From Corylus avellana (lineage: Eukaryota; Streptophyta; Magnoliopsida; Fagales; Betulaceae): DNA of 64,000 bases. Position 1 is the stretch's first letter. Each line of letters starts with the position of its first letter. The notes under the pieces are model-generated. The model saw nothing but the letters and a program-made list of their open reading frames with translations, ran no database searches and had not been told where the DNA came from. This document shows, in pieces, positions 35,889 to 47,789 of the stretch. Location of the stretch: the NCBI RefSeq assembly GCF_901000735.1, contig NC_081543.1, positions 21,471,515 to 21,535,514 on the forward strand. The letters run 5' to 3'. The translations under genes were made by a program, and so were the position numbers.

Positions 35889-37019
35889 AGAAAGCTTACG
35901 ATAAAAATCACGAGGTAGAGAGAGAGGCTCTAACCTCTCTCTAGAATTCCTTTTTTTTTTTTTTTTTTTTTTCTTTTCTAAAAACTTAGTGTTTTCCTTC
36001 CATCTCCCTGGTGAGAGTAGCCACCTCTTTAGTGAGGTTTCTCCGGGGAGGAGATATGGAGAAGGACTCCATATCTTCTCCCTCTTTTCTATTTATTTTT
36101 TCTTGCTTTTGCTTCTTTAGTTTTTGTTAGTATGCTCTCCAACTAGACTAGGAGCTCTGGCCTCCTTCATCCTCTCCGCTCAGCCATCATTCTGCCGCCA
36201 TTTGGTCACCACTGTGCTATGCTGCTCGCTATCTCCTCGAAACTTGTTGGGTTTTTAGATCTAGTTTTTTTTTTTAAAACTAGATCTACTCTCTCTAGTC
36301 AATTTCCCCCCTTCACTCGCCAGTTCACCATGATCGCTGGCCTCTCAGCTTCCCAACGCCACCTTCTTCGACCTGACCCAACCACTACGTGCCTGTGCGT
36401 GAATCTCATGTGCCTGCGTGTGAATCTCATTCGCAGGTGCATGTATCACACGCACCGACCATTGTTTGCCCATCTCCGCTCCCCTGCCGGTTTTACTGTT
36501 TACTGGTATTTTTGTTGCTTTCTTGTTGTGTTTTAAATGCATTTTCGCAGTTTCATTTGTATTTTGTTGTTTTTATGTTTTGTGGGTTATTGTCTTCCTG
36601 TTTTATATTGGTATGAACCTTTAGCGGAGACTTTTGTCACTGATTTGGTGTTGGTGCCTCTCTTCAATAGTCTCGGATTCATACTCTAGCTAATAGTGCT
36701 TCTACCGCTTCAGCCTCTTCCCAGTGGTTGTCATTTTTTACAAGTGTGGGTTTAGATTGTTTTGCCTTACTTTGTACCCATTTTGCTTATACAACAGCCT
36801 TATGCGGCCCCTTGAGAGGACCGGGTCACTTGTTTGACCCGCTTCCTACCATTTGTAATTATTTTCGCACTGTTTTAGTTTGTTTTCTGTCTATTGTTCA
36901 GAAGCCCATCTCTTTTTCGTTTTTAGGATCATCCACTTCTTCTTCCTTTCGGATGATTAGTGAAAATGTTCATTCCCTATAACTCTTTCCTTATTCAATT
37001 AAAAAAAAAAAAAAAAAAA
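35889..37019 (+). mobile_element. Probable non-LTR retroposon with poly(A) tail
   Basis: The segment ends in an A-tract at 37001-37019 and is flanked by the identical 9-mer TCTTGTGAT at 35880-35888 and 37020-37028. It is more GC-rich than its surroundings and begins CT-rich with GAGGCTCTAACCTCTC. No RT or endonuclease is visible, so it could be a 5'-derived L1 fragment, a SINE-like element or a processed transcript. Caution: CTTGTGATT-like words recur downstream (about 37041 and 37089), which weakens the TSD. Confidence 0.5.
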
Positions 37020-37140
37020 TCTTGTGATTGGTTATTAAATCCTGTGATTGATAACCAAATATCTATAATTGATATATAATTAAATCCTTGTGATTTACTT
37101 TATTTATATTATATTCACCTGCTACTAGAGAATACAATTT

Positions 37141-37412
37141 TTGATAGGATCGACTTGTGAACCCTACATGAACCCAGCACGAAATTAAAAGATTAATGTT
37201 GAGGAGTTTGACTATTTTAATTAAATTGCGACAGTTAGGGTTGACCTATATAGTCTTATACCATAGCTCAACACGACCCGAACCTGACATCTGACATAAT
37301 GGCTGGTAATTTTTTATATAACCAGTGAACTTGACACGAATCCAATACAAAATTAGAGGGTTAGGGTTGAAGAGTTTGACTCGTTTAATTAAATTAGTCG
37401 AATTATGGTTTG
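37141..37412 (+). repeat. Two-unit tandem repeat (about 168-bp period), split by the gypsy element
   Basis: Units share GTTGAGGAGTTTGACT / GTTGAAGAGTTTGACT (37199 and 37367) and the downstream CTATATAGTCTTATA. In the second unit that downstream part is found only after the element, at 45284-45340, which shows the repeat existed before the insertion. Confidence 0.75.
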
Positions 37413-38265
37413 TGTTAAGTACTAAATTATTCATATTTTCAGCCTTTAACTTGCATGTTTTAATCCTTTGGTTTTAGTTAATTATGTCATTTTAATTCAT
37501 TTTTGTGTTTTTCACACTTTTGTAGACTTTTGGAAGAAAATGAAGTAAATCTGGAAGATTTGGGCTCAAAGAAAGAAGATAGGAAAAATGATGGCCCCTG
37601 ACACTGCGATCGATCACAAGTTCCCTGCGATCGAGCGCAGTACCAAAGAAGACAAAGCACAAATCAGGCCATGAGCGATCGAGCGCACAACAGAAGAGGC
37701 TCGATCGCAGGCCTGTGATCGAGCGCACACGGGTTGCGATCGATCGCACCCGTGCGCAAGAGACACATCAAGCTGCGGCCATGATGCTAATATTTTCATA
37801 TTAGGGTTTTCCAACTCCCACTTGTAAAAGGTTTTGAAACCCTACAAAATTCCTAGGTTTACTAGTTTGTCAAGGACTTCTAAAGCCTATAAATAGACCC
37901 TTAAGCCTCTAGAGTAAAAAAGCTTTTGCAAGGAGAAGAATTGGAGCTCTTCAAGTTCAAGTTTCGGATTTATTCTTTTCCTTTTTCTTTTCTTTTATTT
38001 TATAAAGATGTTTAACATCAACTCTATGTGTAGCTAATTTAACTAGTAGGGCTAGATTGAAGCCCTAGTTATGTTTTGTTAATATTTAATATTGGTGCCC
38101 TTGTGATGATCTTGTTATGATATCTAACTTGATTAATACCTAGTTTCATGAATTCCTCATATGTGTGTGTCTGATCAACATGCATGGTATGGACTAATTA
38201 GTTAAATCAATTTGGATGACCGAGTCCTGGGTTTAACATAAGTAACAAAAGTAATCCACACCGGG
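37413..38265 (+). repeat. 5' LTR, truncated
   Basis: Matches the start of 43926-45280 up to CCACACCGGG, then jumps into gag sequence. It holds a dense cluster of GCGATCGATCGCA-type palindromes at 37604-37755 and TATAAATAG at 37888-37896. Confidence 0.9.
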
Positions 38266-39496
38266 ACAACAAAAGGATCCCCAATAAGGAAGCCAACCAA
38301 CTCAAGAGTCAAAGTTGAACCAATTGGAGAATATGATACACAACCTGGTGACCTCACAACAGCAATTTACGGCTGATTAAAAACAATTCAATACAAAGAC
38401 TGATCAAGCCATTCAAAGACTGGAAGTGCAAATGGGTCAGATGGCAAAAGAGCTAAGTGAGAGAAAGCAGGGAGAATTTCTAGCCCAAACAATACCCAAT
38501 CCAGGGGGTCAACAACAGTTGAAAGCAGTCACAGTTCTTAGAAATGGCGTGGTCATTGGAACTGAAGAGCCACCTCAATCAACTCCAGAAGGACCATCAA
38601 CTTCTAAGGTAAACAAAATAGAGAAGGTAAATGCACCCCCCTTTCCTCAAAGGTTAGTCAAACCAAAGAAAGAGAAGCAACTCATGGATATCTTTGAGAC
38701 TTTGAAGAAAGTAGAAATCAACATTCCTTTATTAGATGCAATTAAACAGATCCCTTCATATGCTAAATTTTTAAAGGATTATTGTACTAACAAAAAGAAG
38801 TTTCAGGAGTATGAGACAGTGGCCTTAACAGAAGAGGTAAGTGCAGTATTGTTAAGAAAGTTACCACCAAAGCTAACAGATCCAGGTAGTTTTACCATTC
38901 CTTGCAGGATAGGAGACCGTTCTTTTGAAAAGGCGTTACTGGATCTAGGAGCAGGGGTGAATTTGATGCCTTACACTGTTTATGAAAAGCTGGGATTGGG
39001 GGAGCTTCAACCAACCTCTATCACCTTGCAATTGGCAGATAGAAGCATAAAAAGACCAAGAGGTATACTTGAGGATGTTTTGGTAAAGGTAGGTACATTT
39101 ATTCTATCTGCTGATTTCATTGTATTGGATGTGGAAGAATCCCCTATGCCATCACCTTTACCTATTATCTTAGGAAGACCCTTTATAAGAACTGCTGATA
39201 CTACAATAGGTGTGAAAAAAGGTATTGTGAGCATTCAGGTAAATGGTGAGACAATAGAATTCAAAATATTCGATGCATTGAAATTACCTCAAGAAGATTT
39301 AGAATGTTTTGATGTTTGTATGATCCAAGATGTTAGTGAGACAGTTTTGCAGGACCAACATAAAGATCCATTGGAGGCCACCCTCACCCATAGTTTCATA
39401 TGGCAGGACATTGAGCTAGAATCTGAAGATGTTACTAATGACATCTTGAATCTTGATGTTACTAAGGCCACCCTCACCCATAGTATACTCAAGTAA
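38266..39496 (+). pseudogene. Gag C-terminus and aspartic protease of gypsy element
   Basis: The gag remnant begins at the deletion junction (about 38268) and reads through a glutamine-rich segment with two stops before the long frame 38426-39496 (356 codons). That frame holds the gag tail (QMGQMAKELSERKQ), the linker with AVTVLRNG, a conserved segment with PSYAKFLKDY (residues 110-119) and the protease core. The catalytic motif is LLDLGAGVNL (Asp173), followed by ILGRPF (248-253), as in retropepsins. Protease cleaves the Gag-Pol precursor in the virus-like particle. The frame ends by a shift near 39460-39496. Confidence 0.85.
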
Positions 39497-41106
39497 GTAT
39501 ACTCCTCCCTTTGAGATTCTTGAGCCTACTAATACATCTCTTGTTCCTTCTATTGTCCAGGCATCCAAGCTGGAATTGAAACAATTGCCAGAGCACCTAA
39601 AATATGCATACATAGGAGAAAACAAGACACTACCAGTCATCATTGCTGCAAATCTGAGTTATGGGGAAGAAGAAAAGCTGTTGAGAATTCTTAGAGAACA
39701 TAAAACCGTTTTGGGGTGGACCATTGCTGATATCAAAGGAATAAGTCCATCTAAGTGCATGCATCAGATCTTCCTTGAAGACGAAGCAAAGCCAACCAGG
39801 GATGCACAGAGAAGACTCAATCCTCATATGAAGGAGGTAGTTAAGGCAGGGGTCATAAAATTGCTAGATGTGGGCATCAACTATTCCATCTCAGACAGTA
39901 AATGGGTCAGCCCAGTCCAAGTAGTGCCCAAAAAGAGTGGGATCACAGTGGTAAAGAATGAAGATGATGAACTGATACCCACAAGAGTAACCACTAGGTG
40001 GAGAGTGTGCATCGATTACAAAAGACTGAACAAGGTAGCCAGAAAAGACCATTTTCCATTACCCTTCATTGATCAAATGCTAGAGAGGTTAGCTGGCCAT
40101 AGCCACTATTGTTTCTTGGATGGGTACAGGGCCAGAAGATCAAGAAAACACCACCTTCACATGTCCTTTTGGCACATTCACCTACAGAAGGATGCCATTT
40201 GGTTTATGCAATGCCCCAGCCACATTCCAGAGATGCATGATGAGCATTTTTTCAGACATGGTGGAGAAAACCATTGAGGTATTTATGGATGACTTTAGTA
40301 TTTTTGGGTCTAGTTTCGATGAATGCCTCTACCATCTGAAGAGTGTTCTTAAGAGATGTGAAGAAAGCAACCTAGTGCTCAATTGGGAAAAATGCCACTT
40401 CATGGTTCAACAAGGCATTGTATTGGGACATTCTATTTCAAGCAAGGGCATTGAGGTGGATAAGGCAAAGATTGACATCATCTCCAAACTCCCCCCACCT
40501 CTGACAGTGAAGGGGGTGAGGAGTTTTCTTGGACATGCTACGTTCTATAGAAGGTTCATCAAGGATTTGTCCAAGATCTCTAGACCCCTCTGTGCTTTGT
40601 TAGGGAAGGAGGTCAAGTTTGAATGGACTAAAGAATGCATGATTGCCTTCAACACACTGAAAAAGCTGCTCACATTTGCACCAATAATGAGGGCACCTGA
40701 TTGGAGTCTACCTTTTGAACTCATGTGTGATGCCGGCGACTTTGCCTTGGGAGCTGTCTTGAGTCAAAGAATCAATAAGGTACCTCATGCCATTTATTAT
40801 GCTTCTAGAACATTGAATGATGGTCAGATAAATTATTCTACCACTGAGAAAGAATTATTAGCTGTCATATTTGCGTTGGAGAAGTTTAGATCATACCTAA
40901 TTGGCTCTAAGGTTATTGTATTCACTGATCATGCAGCTTTGAGATATTTGTTTGCTAAGAAAGATGCAAAACCTAGATTGATCAGATGGTATTACTTCTG
41001 CAAGAGTTTGACCTTGAGATTAGAGACAAGAAGGGCAGTGAGAATGTGGTGGCAGATCACTTATCGAAACTACTCCATGAAGAGGAAGGAGATAAGCCCC
41101 CATTGA
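39453..41106 (+). pseudogene. Reverse transcriptase and RNase H of gypsy element, frameshifted
   Basis: Two frames, 39453-40277 and 40120-41106, together carry RT and RNase H. The first has the RT fingers (KWVSPVQVVPKKSG, WRVCIDYKRLN) and the first catalytic aspartate in HYCFLDGY. Just after this, near 40125, a short stretch normal for the family is missing and the frame shifts. The second has RRMPFGLCNAPATF and the active-site VFMDDFSIFG (Asp57, Asp58 of that frame), then RNase H with CDAGDFALGAVLS (Asp204), the TEKELLAV glutamate and VFTDHAAL (Asp270). A further frame break near 40988 moves the end of RNase H into the integrase frame. All catalytic residues I could check are present, so damage is by small indels. 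Confidence 0.92.
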
Positions 41107-42482
41107 ATGAAAATTTTTCAGATGAACAGCTGTTTGCAGTTGATATCCAACTCCCATGGTATGCCGATATAGTGAATTATATCACTGCCAAGGTGTTTCC
41201 TCCAGGTATGTCTAACCAAGAAAGGAAGAGGTTAATATCCATATCTAGACAATACCATTGGGATGACCCCTATTTGTTCAAATTCTGCCCTAATCAAATC
41301 ATTAGAAGGTGTGTCCCAGACGAAGAGTACTTGAGTATTTTGCAGCACTGTCATCAATTTGCTTGTGGTGGACACTTTGGGGCCAAGAGAACAGCATTTA
41401 AGGTATTACAATCTGGTTTTTATTGGCCTAATGTGTTTAAAGATGCTTTCTTGTTTTACAGCTCTTGTGATAGATGCCAAAAGTCAGGTAACATCTCATC
41501 CAGAAATCAAATGCCACTGCAAAATATTCAAGTTGTAGAGCTTTTCGATGTCTGGAGTATTGACTTCATGGGCCCATTTCCTAACTCATTCGATTATCTA
41601 TATATTCTTGTAGGTGTGGATTATGTGTCTAAATGGGTCAAGCCTGTACCCTCAAGGACTAATGATCGTAAAGTGGTTGTGAAGTTTTTACAGGAAAACA
41701 TTTTCACTAGATTTGGGACACCAAGGGCAATCATTAGTGATGGGGGGAGTCACTTCAACAACTATGCCTTTGCCTCTATGATAAAGAAGTATGGCATCAC
41801 TCATAAGGTTGGCACTCCATACCATCCCCAAACCAGTGGCCAAGTAGAGATCAACAACAGAGAGATAAAAGGTATCCTTGAAAGGACAGTGAACCCCAAT
41901 AGGAAGGATTGGTCACTACGCTTGAATGATGCACTATGGGCTTATTGGACTACTTACAAAACACCTATCGGTATGTCTCCATATCGATTAGTTTTTGGGA
42001 AAGCATGTCATCTACTAGTGGAATTGGAACACAAAGCATACTGGGCCATTAAGAAGTTTAACTTCGATATGAAGCAAGCTGGTGAAAAAAGGAAGCTCCA
42101 ACTAAATGAACTGGAGAAACTGAGGCGTGATGCATATGAGAATGCCAAGCTTTACAAGGACAGAACCAAAGCATACCATGACAAGCAACTGGTCAGGAAG
42201 GAGTTTCAAGTAGGACAGAAGGTTTTAATCTATTCAAGATTGAAATTTTTCCCTGGAAAGCTTAAATCAAGATGGTTTGGGCCTTGCATTGTTACACAAG
42301 TATTCCCTTATGGAGCTTTGGAGGTTCATAACCCCCAGACCGACCAGTCATTCAAAGTCAATGGACATAGAGTCAAGCCATATCTTGTAGTAAAATTATT
42401 ACCAAGAGATGAAGATTTGGCACTCCAATCCTACCAAAATGCTGCACCACCAGCAGGAGCATCAAGTTCTGGACAGCTTTGA
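40986..42482 (+). CDS. Integrase region of gypsy element (498-codon open frame)
   Basis: The frame starts with the end of RNase H (DHLSKL), then the HHCC zinc-binding domain (His123, His130, Cys161, Cys164), the catalytic core with Asp193 (SIDFMGPF), Asp252 (ISDGGSHF) and Glu288 ([11 protein letters not shown]), with 35 residues between the last two as in retroviral-type integrases, and a C-terminal domain with [10 protein letters not shown]. Integrase joins element cDNA to host DNA with a 5-bp stagger. The ATG is internal to the natural polyprotein, so this is a piece of Pol and not an independent gene. It ends GASSSGQL with no chromodomain. Confidence 0.93.
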   Translation: MVLLLQEFDLEIRDKKGSENVVADHLSKLLHEEEGDKPPLNENFSDEQLFAVDIQLPWYADIVNYITAKVFPPGMSNQERKRLISISRQYHWDDPYLFKFCPNQIIRRCVPDEEYLSILQHCHQFACGGHFGAKRTAFKVLQSGFYWPNVFKDAFLFYSSCDRCQKSGNISSRNQMPLQNIQVVELFDVWSIDFMGPFPNSFDYLYILVGVDYVSKWVKPVPSRTNDRKVVVKFLQENIFTRFGTPRAIISDGGSHFNNYAFASMIKKYGITHKVGTPYHPQTSGQVEINNREIKGILERTVNPNRKDWSLRLNDALWAYWTTYKTPIGMSPYRLVFGKACHLLVELEHKAYWAIKKFNFDMKQAGEKRKLQLNELEKLRRDAYENAKLYKDRTKAYHDKQLVRKEFQVGQKVLIYSRLKFFPGKLKSRWFGPCIVTQVFPYGALEVHNPQTDQSFKVNGHRVKPYLVVKLLPRDEDLALQSYQNAAPPAGASSSGQL

Positions 42483-43925
42483 GCAGGGACCACAGTCTGG
42501 CTAAAGACGTAAAACTTAGCACTCATGGGAGGCAACCCATAGTTTATCCTTTTATTTTGTTTAATGTGTTTTAAGTTCAATTTTTATTTAGTTTTGTTTC
42601 TTTTTACTTGTTTTTGTGTTTTCTTACTTTGCAGGGACAAGTGTGCTTCACTTCAAGTTTGGGGGTGTGCTTTGAGCCCTGCTTTCCAAGAGCATGTCGA
42701 CCATCTCACGGGTACACTCTTTCCTTTATTTAGACACATTGGGGACAATGTGTCATTTAAGTTTGGGGTATGGGAACACATGTTGTTCACACCCACTTTG
42801 TCTCAATTTCATGTTATTTGTTTTGTGCGTTTGTTTGTTTATTTAGAAAAAAAAAAAAAAAAAAAAATTATGCATGTTCATGTTTGCACTAAAATTTTAA
42901 GTTGATCTAAAAGAATTTTGGCTTGAATTCATCAGTGAGCTTAAAATTTTGAATACATGATCTGATGAGTGAATCTGTTAGTTTGATTACTTGTTTAGGA
43001 CAGTTGAAAAATCACATGTTTGATCTAATCACACAAGCACATTAGCACATAATCTGTGAGGTATGACATGAGGTCTGATATGTGTAATTCTGCATCTTGG
43101 ATGAAATTCAATGACTTATTAGATGACACTATGGCATATTAAAAAAAAAAAAAATGATATGTGGAATAAATGATCATTGATGGCTTTTCGCTGAGTAACT
43201 GGACCTCTTGTCTCAAAGCATTTAGTGTTCACGTCAAAAGGTGAAAAATGTTGATTTGATCAATGTCATGGTTAGTTTGCTTTTGTAGCCTTTTTGACTC
43301 GAGTTAGTAAGTCCTTAGGAGTGTCTCTACACCTAATGCCCTAAAACCATCTGGTTTGAGAGTCATTGACTTAACACTCGCTACATGGGTCAATTAGAAA
43401 GCTTAAGGGAACCAAACATTGCACAACCTGACAAAAAAAAAAAAAAATGCCATTGTTGTTCAGTCTAATAGGGATTTCAATGAATTTTGAGATATGGAGA
43501 CACTGCATATTGGAAAGATTTGGAAGCCTCATAATTTTGTGCTAATTCACTTTACATTGTTTTCAAACTTGTGATGTTTTAGCATGTCCTCTGTAAGTAA
43601 TTGCACTTTGAGATTCCAATTCATTATGAAGATGGAGTTCATCTTTTTAAGCTTGCTAATGAATAAAAATCATGATCTTGAAGTGATGCTTTAATTTTTG
43701 AAATAACATGAACTGTGCATGATGTTTGTGGGTAACATTTCTGGAAAACCCTCACGAGACTTCACTCATCCTCTAGGGAACTCCTAGAGGTTTAAAAGGC
43801 TTGTTGCATATGTTAAATGCAATCATACATCCCACGAAAGATGGATTTATCTTTTGTTTTCAGTTTTCCATTTAATTTTTAGCTTTGTATTGCTAAGGGA
43901 CTAGTAATATGTAAGTTTGAGAGTG
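42483..43925 (+). other. Non-coding 3' segment between integrase and 3' LTR
   Basis: No open frame of note. It starts with CTTAGCACTCATGGGAGGCA, contains ACATTGGGGACAATGTGTCA and AAGTTTGGGG (two copies, 42653 and 42760), A-tracts at 42847-42867 and 43141-43154 and 43434-43447, and the CAATTAGAAAGCTTAAGGG block (43391-43409). It ends in the purine tract GTAAGTTTGAGAG. All related elements in the window share this segment. Confidence 0.85.
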
Positions 43926-45280
43926 TGTTAAGTGCTAAAATATTCATATTTCAGCCCTTAACTTGCATGTTTTAATCCTTTGGTTTTAGTTAATTAGGTC
44001 ATTTTAATTCATTTTTGTGTTTTACACTTTTGTAGGCTTTTGGAAGAAATGAAATAAATCTGTAAGATTTGGGCTCAAAGAGAGAAGATGGGAAAAATGG
44101 GAGCCCCTAACACTGCGATCGATCACAGGTTCCTTGCGATCGAGCGCAGTACCAGAGAAGACAAAGCACAAATCAGGTCATGAGTGATCAAGCGCACAAC
44201 AGAAGAGGCTCGATCGCAGACCTACGATCGAGGGCACACGGATTGCGATCGATCGCACCCGTGCGCAGGAGACACATCAAGCTGCGGCCATGATGCTAAT
44301 ATTTCCATATTAGGGTTTTCCAACTCCCACTTGTAAAAGGTTTTGAAACGCTACGAAATTCCTAGGTTTACTAGTTTGTTAAGGACTTCTAAAGCCTATA
44401 AATAGTCCCTTAAGCCTCTAGAGTAAAAAAGCTTTTGCAAGGAGAAGAATTGATGCTCTTCAAGTTCAAGTTTCGGGTTTATTTTTTTCCTTCTCCTTTT
44501 CTTTTCTTTTATAAAGATGTTTAACATCAACTCTATGTGTAGCTAATTTAACTAGTAGGGTGAGATTGAAGCCCTAGTTATGTTTTGTTAATATTCAATA
44601 TTGGCGCCCTTGTGATGATCTTGTTATGATATCTAACTTGATTAATACCTAGTTTCATGAATTCCTCATATGTGTGTGCTTGATCAACATGTGCATGTGG
44701 TATGGACTAGTTAGTTAAATCAATTTGGATGACCGAGTCCTGGGTTTAACATAAGTAACAAAAGTAATCCACACCGGGTTCTTGGATTAATCAACATGAG
44801 GAATCGGGAGTAGACACCCATGCCCTAGGCCTCATGTGTTTGTCAATTTCCATAAAACATATGCTTTTCTAAAGAACAACTTAGTATATACTATGCTAAA
44901 TCCTTTAGGAAAGAAAAGAGTTAGAGTATACACCTATGCCTAACTCGTTGCTTAGGGAAATCTATAGCTTAAGGAGTATACACTCATGCCCTTAGGTTGA
45001 CAAATATTAGATAGACATAACTTGATCAAAACACTGGCATATTGATATATTAGCTAAATATAATTAGTGATGGATATTAAAGCCTTACCTTTTTATCATT
45101 AGCAATTTAAATCCAACTTTTGTTTTATTTCACTTTGGGAATTTATTTTAGACAAGATTGAACAGTCCTCGTGGGAATGACCCCATATTTGCACACTATA
45201 CTACTATGTTGATCTCGTGCACTTGTGGGTAAAACATCATGTTATTTGCCTATTAAATTAGGTGGGTAATTGAGACAACA
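43926..45280 (+). repeat. 3' LTR (1355 bp)
   Basis: TGTTAAGTGC...GAGACAACA. Palindromic cluster GCGATCGATCAC / CGATCGAGCGCA at 44115-44270, TATAAATAG at 44397-44405. The downstream half contains the 'ACACCCATGCC' series (44814-44992). Confidence 0.92.
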
Positions 45281-45350
45281 GTTGGCTTATATAGTCTTAT
45301 ATTCATACCTTGACATGACCCGAACCCGACACAAGAACACGAATTGTCAC

Positions 45351-46609
45351 CCTTACATATCACCTTCTCCCTATAAATAAGAATACTTTGTATTGTAAAT
45401 ATCATAAAAAATAAGACCAAAATGTAGTCATAAAGCTTTAACCCGTGAATGTAGGTTATAACCAAACCACAAAAATATTTCTGTTTATTCCCTTTTAATT
45501 TCCGTTACGTTTAATTATTCCTTGATCCATAATTTTGACATCATTAAGAATCAAATTATTTTCACAACTTTGAAAATCTATCCCACCTGAACAACACCAA
45601 ACTTGTGTCTTGCTTTGACGACGTACTGAAGTATATATAATCATTGTGTACGTATAAATTTACCTGCCTCCAATATTGACTTGCCCAAATAATACTTCAT
45701 CGATCATATAGTAACGGGAAAAAAAAGTAATCAATTAACATCCTTTTCACCTTTGATTATAAATGAACTTTAAGCTTGTCAAACTCCATGACACTATTTT
45801 TATATGTCCCACCAATTACTTGTTACTTGACCCTTGCTTGAATGACATAATTTTTTACATTTTCTTTACAAGGCATGATTATAAAAAAGAAACAATCTTA
45901 ATGATTACCAAACAAACCAATGAAATCATCCTAATACCATGAAGAATAAAATACTATCATAATTATATGGGTAGGATTAGACACATTTTGTATACGAAAT
46001 TCATACTCCTTTTACTCATGTTTATATAGGTTTCATTTATGAGAGTTGTTGGTATTTTTCTTTCTTCCGATGATTGCTTGCCATGGTGTCTTTTGTCAAA
46101 TATCAGTGTCCTTATCCCAAAATACTATACACGAAGAGGAGTTTCTTGAATATATATATATATAATTTGTTTTAAGAGTATAAGAAATTAATCAAAGAGA
46201 AGGTCTAAATTGTTATACGATTGTTATATAATTTGGATGAAATGACAGTAAAATTAATTAGTTATATATTGAATTTCTTTTTTACAAGTGTTGATTTTCA
46301 TTATCACATTATCAAGTTGTATATCAATCCTACAATAATTTACTAAATAACATTATTTAAGATTTTTTAATAAACACTACTAGGCTACAAGAATCGTGGT
46401 TTGTAAATTTTGTGAAGATATAATTATTTAAAAGGGAAAATTGTTAAATTGTTTTATATGATTTGCCCTTGCAACAATATTTAAATGATTAATTTCTACA
46501 AATTTCGACCATTATTTGGATAGAGTATTTAAGAAATTATAATTTACCCTCAAATAATAATTATAAAAAATAAAATAAAAATTAGAACCAAAAGGTAAGA
46601 AAAAAAAAT
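45351..46609. other. Spacer without recognised gene
   Basis: AT-rich with no open frame of note. Nothing recognised. Confidence 0.5.
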
Positions 46610-47010
46610 GGTATGGGGGTAGGGTGAGGGTGGTTGACCACTCCCAAGGATGTTTTAGGGTGGCTGGCTGATTTTAGGGGTGGCCAAACTACCCATAAGG
46701 TCTAGGGTAGTTCAATGGCCCCATAATCATCCAGAGGTGGTGGTCGACCGTCCCCAGAACCAACCTCTCTGGTTGCTTCATCACCCCTAAAGCTATGGGA
46801 TGGAACAAGTACCACCCTTGTATATCAGTTAAAAGGGGCATGGTCGACCACTACTAAAAATATTAGGGTGGTTTGGCCACCCTCACAACAAACTGTTGGA
46901 AGTGGCTGAACAACCCCTATGAGCAAACCGCTCCAAAGGCAGCCGGAGGCGGCTAAACCACCCTCAATCTATTTTGGGTGTGGTCAACCACGTGTAGAAT
47001 GGGCTAGAGG
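46610..47010. repeat. GC-richer cluster of inverted-repeat words (GGTGG...CCACC)
   Basis: Degenerate words such as GGTGGTTGACCAC, GGGTGGTTTGGCCACCC and GTGGTCAACCAC alternate in both orientations over 400 bp, with a clear rise in GC against the flanks. It is probably a palindrome-rich MITE or foldback relic; ends were not defined. Confidence 0.5.
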
Positions 47011-47789
47011 AGGAATGGAGAATGATTTTATCTTCCTCTTTTGAAAGCATAAGAATTATTCACTACAAGATCAAGCCACGCATACCAATCTAACAATTTT
47101 TCCATTCTAAAATATGCATGTAAAGATAATCTTTTATGGCATGGTGGCATACACCGGGTAAAATCCTATATATAATATTGGACTTCCTTGAAGAAACTCG
47201 TCACCTTTGTCATCATTAAAGGGACCTTCGAGGACGAATAAAATTTTTAATAAATAAAAAATAAAAGAAAAGGAAGAAAAAGATTCACTCAACCATGCTA
47301 TCCATCCGCACTAAATTAATTGTACTTTAAGCAATAATCATGATCGTGGAATATTAATCTCTCAACCCCATTTGGCCAATTAGCTTTTGTTCTCAAGTGG
47401 TGCTTCTATAAGGTTCAAAAAGCACCATCCCAGAAACTCTTTCCACATTTGTTTAATCTCATATAATCGATATATTTTCTTGAAAGTAACATCTCTGGAC
47501 TTTTCTTAAACCAACCCACCTCACAATGGGAGAATATAAAATGATAAATTATAAAATTTTGAGATTAAATTTGGAAGTTTATATAAAATATATTGAAGGT
47601 TATCATCAATGGTGGTAATTTAGTGGTTTTAAGAAAATCTCAAATGTGGTTGAGCATGTACTAGGGTAAAAGCTCCATTTCTGAAATGAGAATCTTCAAT
47701 CCTATTAGTATTAGTCGTCTTGAGTCTTGCTAATGCTTTGAGGAGATTGGGTCCAACTATGACTTAATTGAACTTGAGGGATCGACTGT
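47011..47789. other. Spacer without recognised gene
   Basis: AT-rich; no gene or element ends recognised. Confidence 0.5.

Larger units (their letters stand above)
37413..45280 (+). mobile_element. Ty3/gypsy element (Athila/Tat-like), 7868 bp, nearly complete but defective
   Basis: Order: truncated 5' LTR 37413-38265, gag tail, protease, reverse transcriptase, RNase H, integrase (to 42482), non-coding 3' segment 42483-43925, purine tract and 3' LTR 43926-45280. Flanks GTTTG (37408-37412) and GTTGG (45281-45285) agree at four of five bases and fit a target duplication inside the host tandem repeat. A deletion removes about 500 bp of the 5' LTR, the primer site and most of gag. Three reading-frame breaks occur in pol. 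PR-RT-RH-INT order is that of Ty3/gypsy. There is no chromodomain and no env-like ORF between INT and LTR. Confidence 0.92.

Noticed and set aside
36219..36616. Open frames in the poly(A)-tailed segment (36219-36536, 36389-36616, 36728-36982)
   Set aside because: Overlapping frames with no domain resemblance; the segment is better described as a retroposon of unknown origin.
37413..45280. Env-like gene between integrase and 3' LTR, which would make this a full Athila-type element
   Set aside because: 42483-43925 has no substantial plus-strand frame and no membrane-protein-like stretch.
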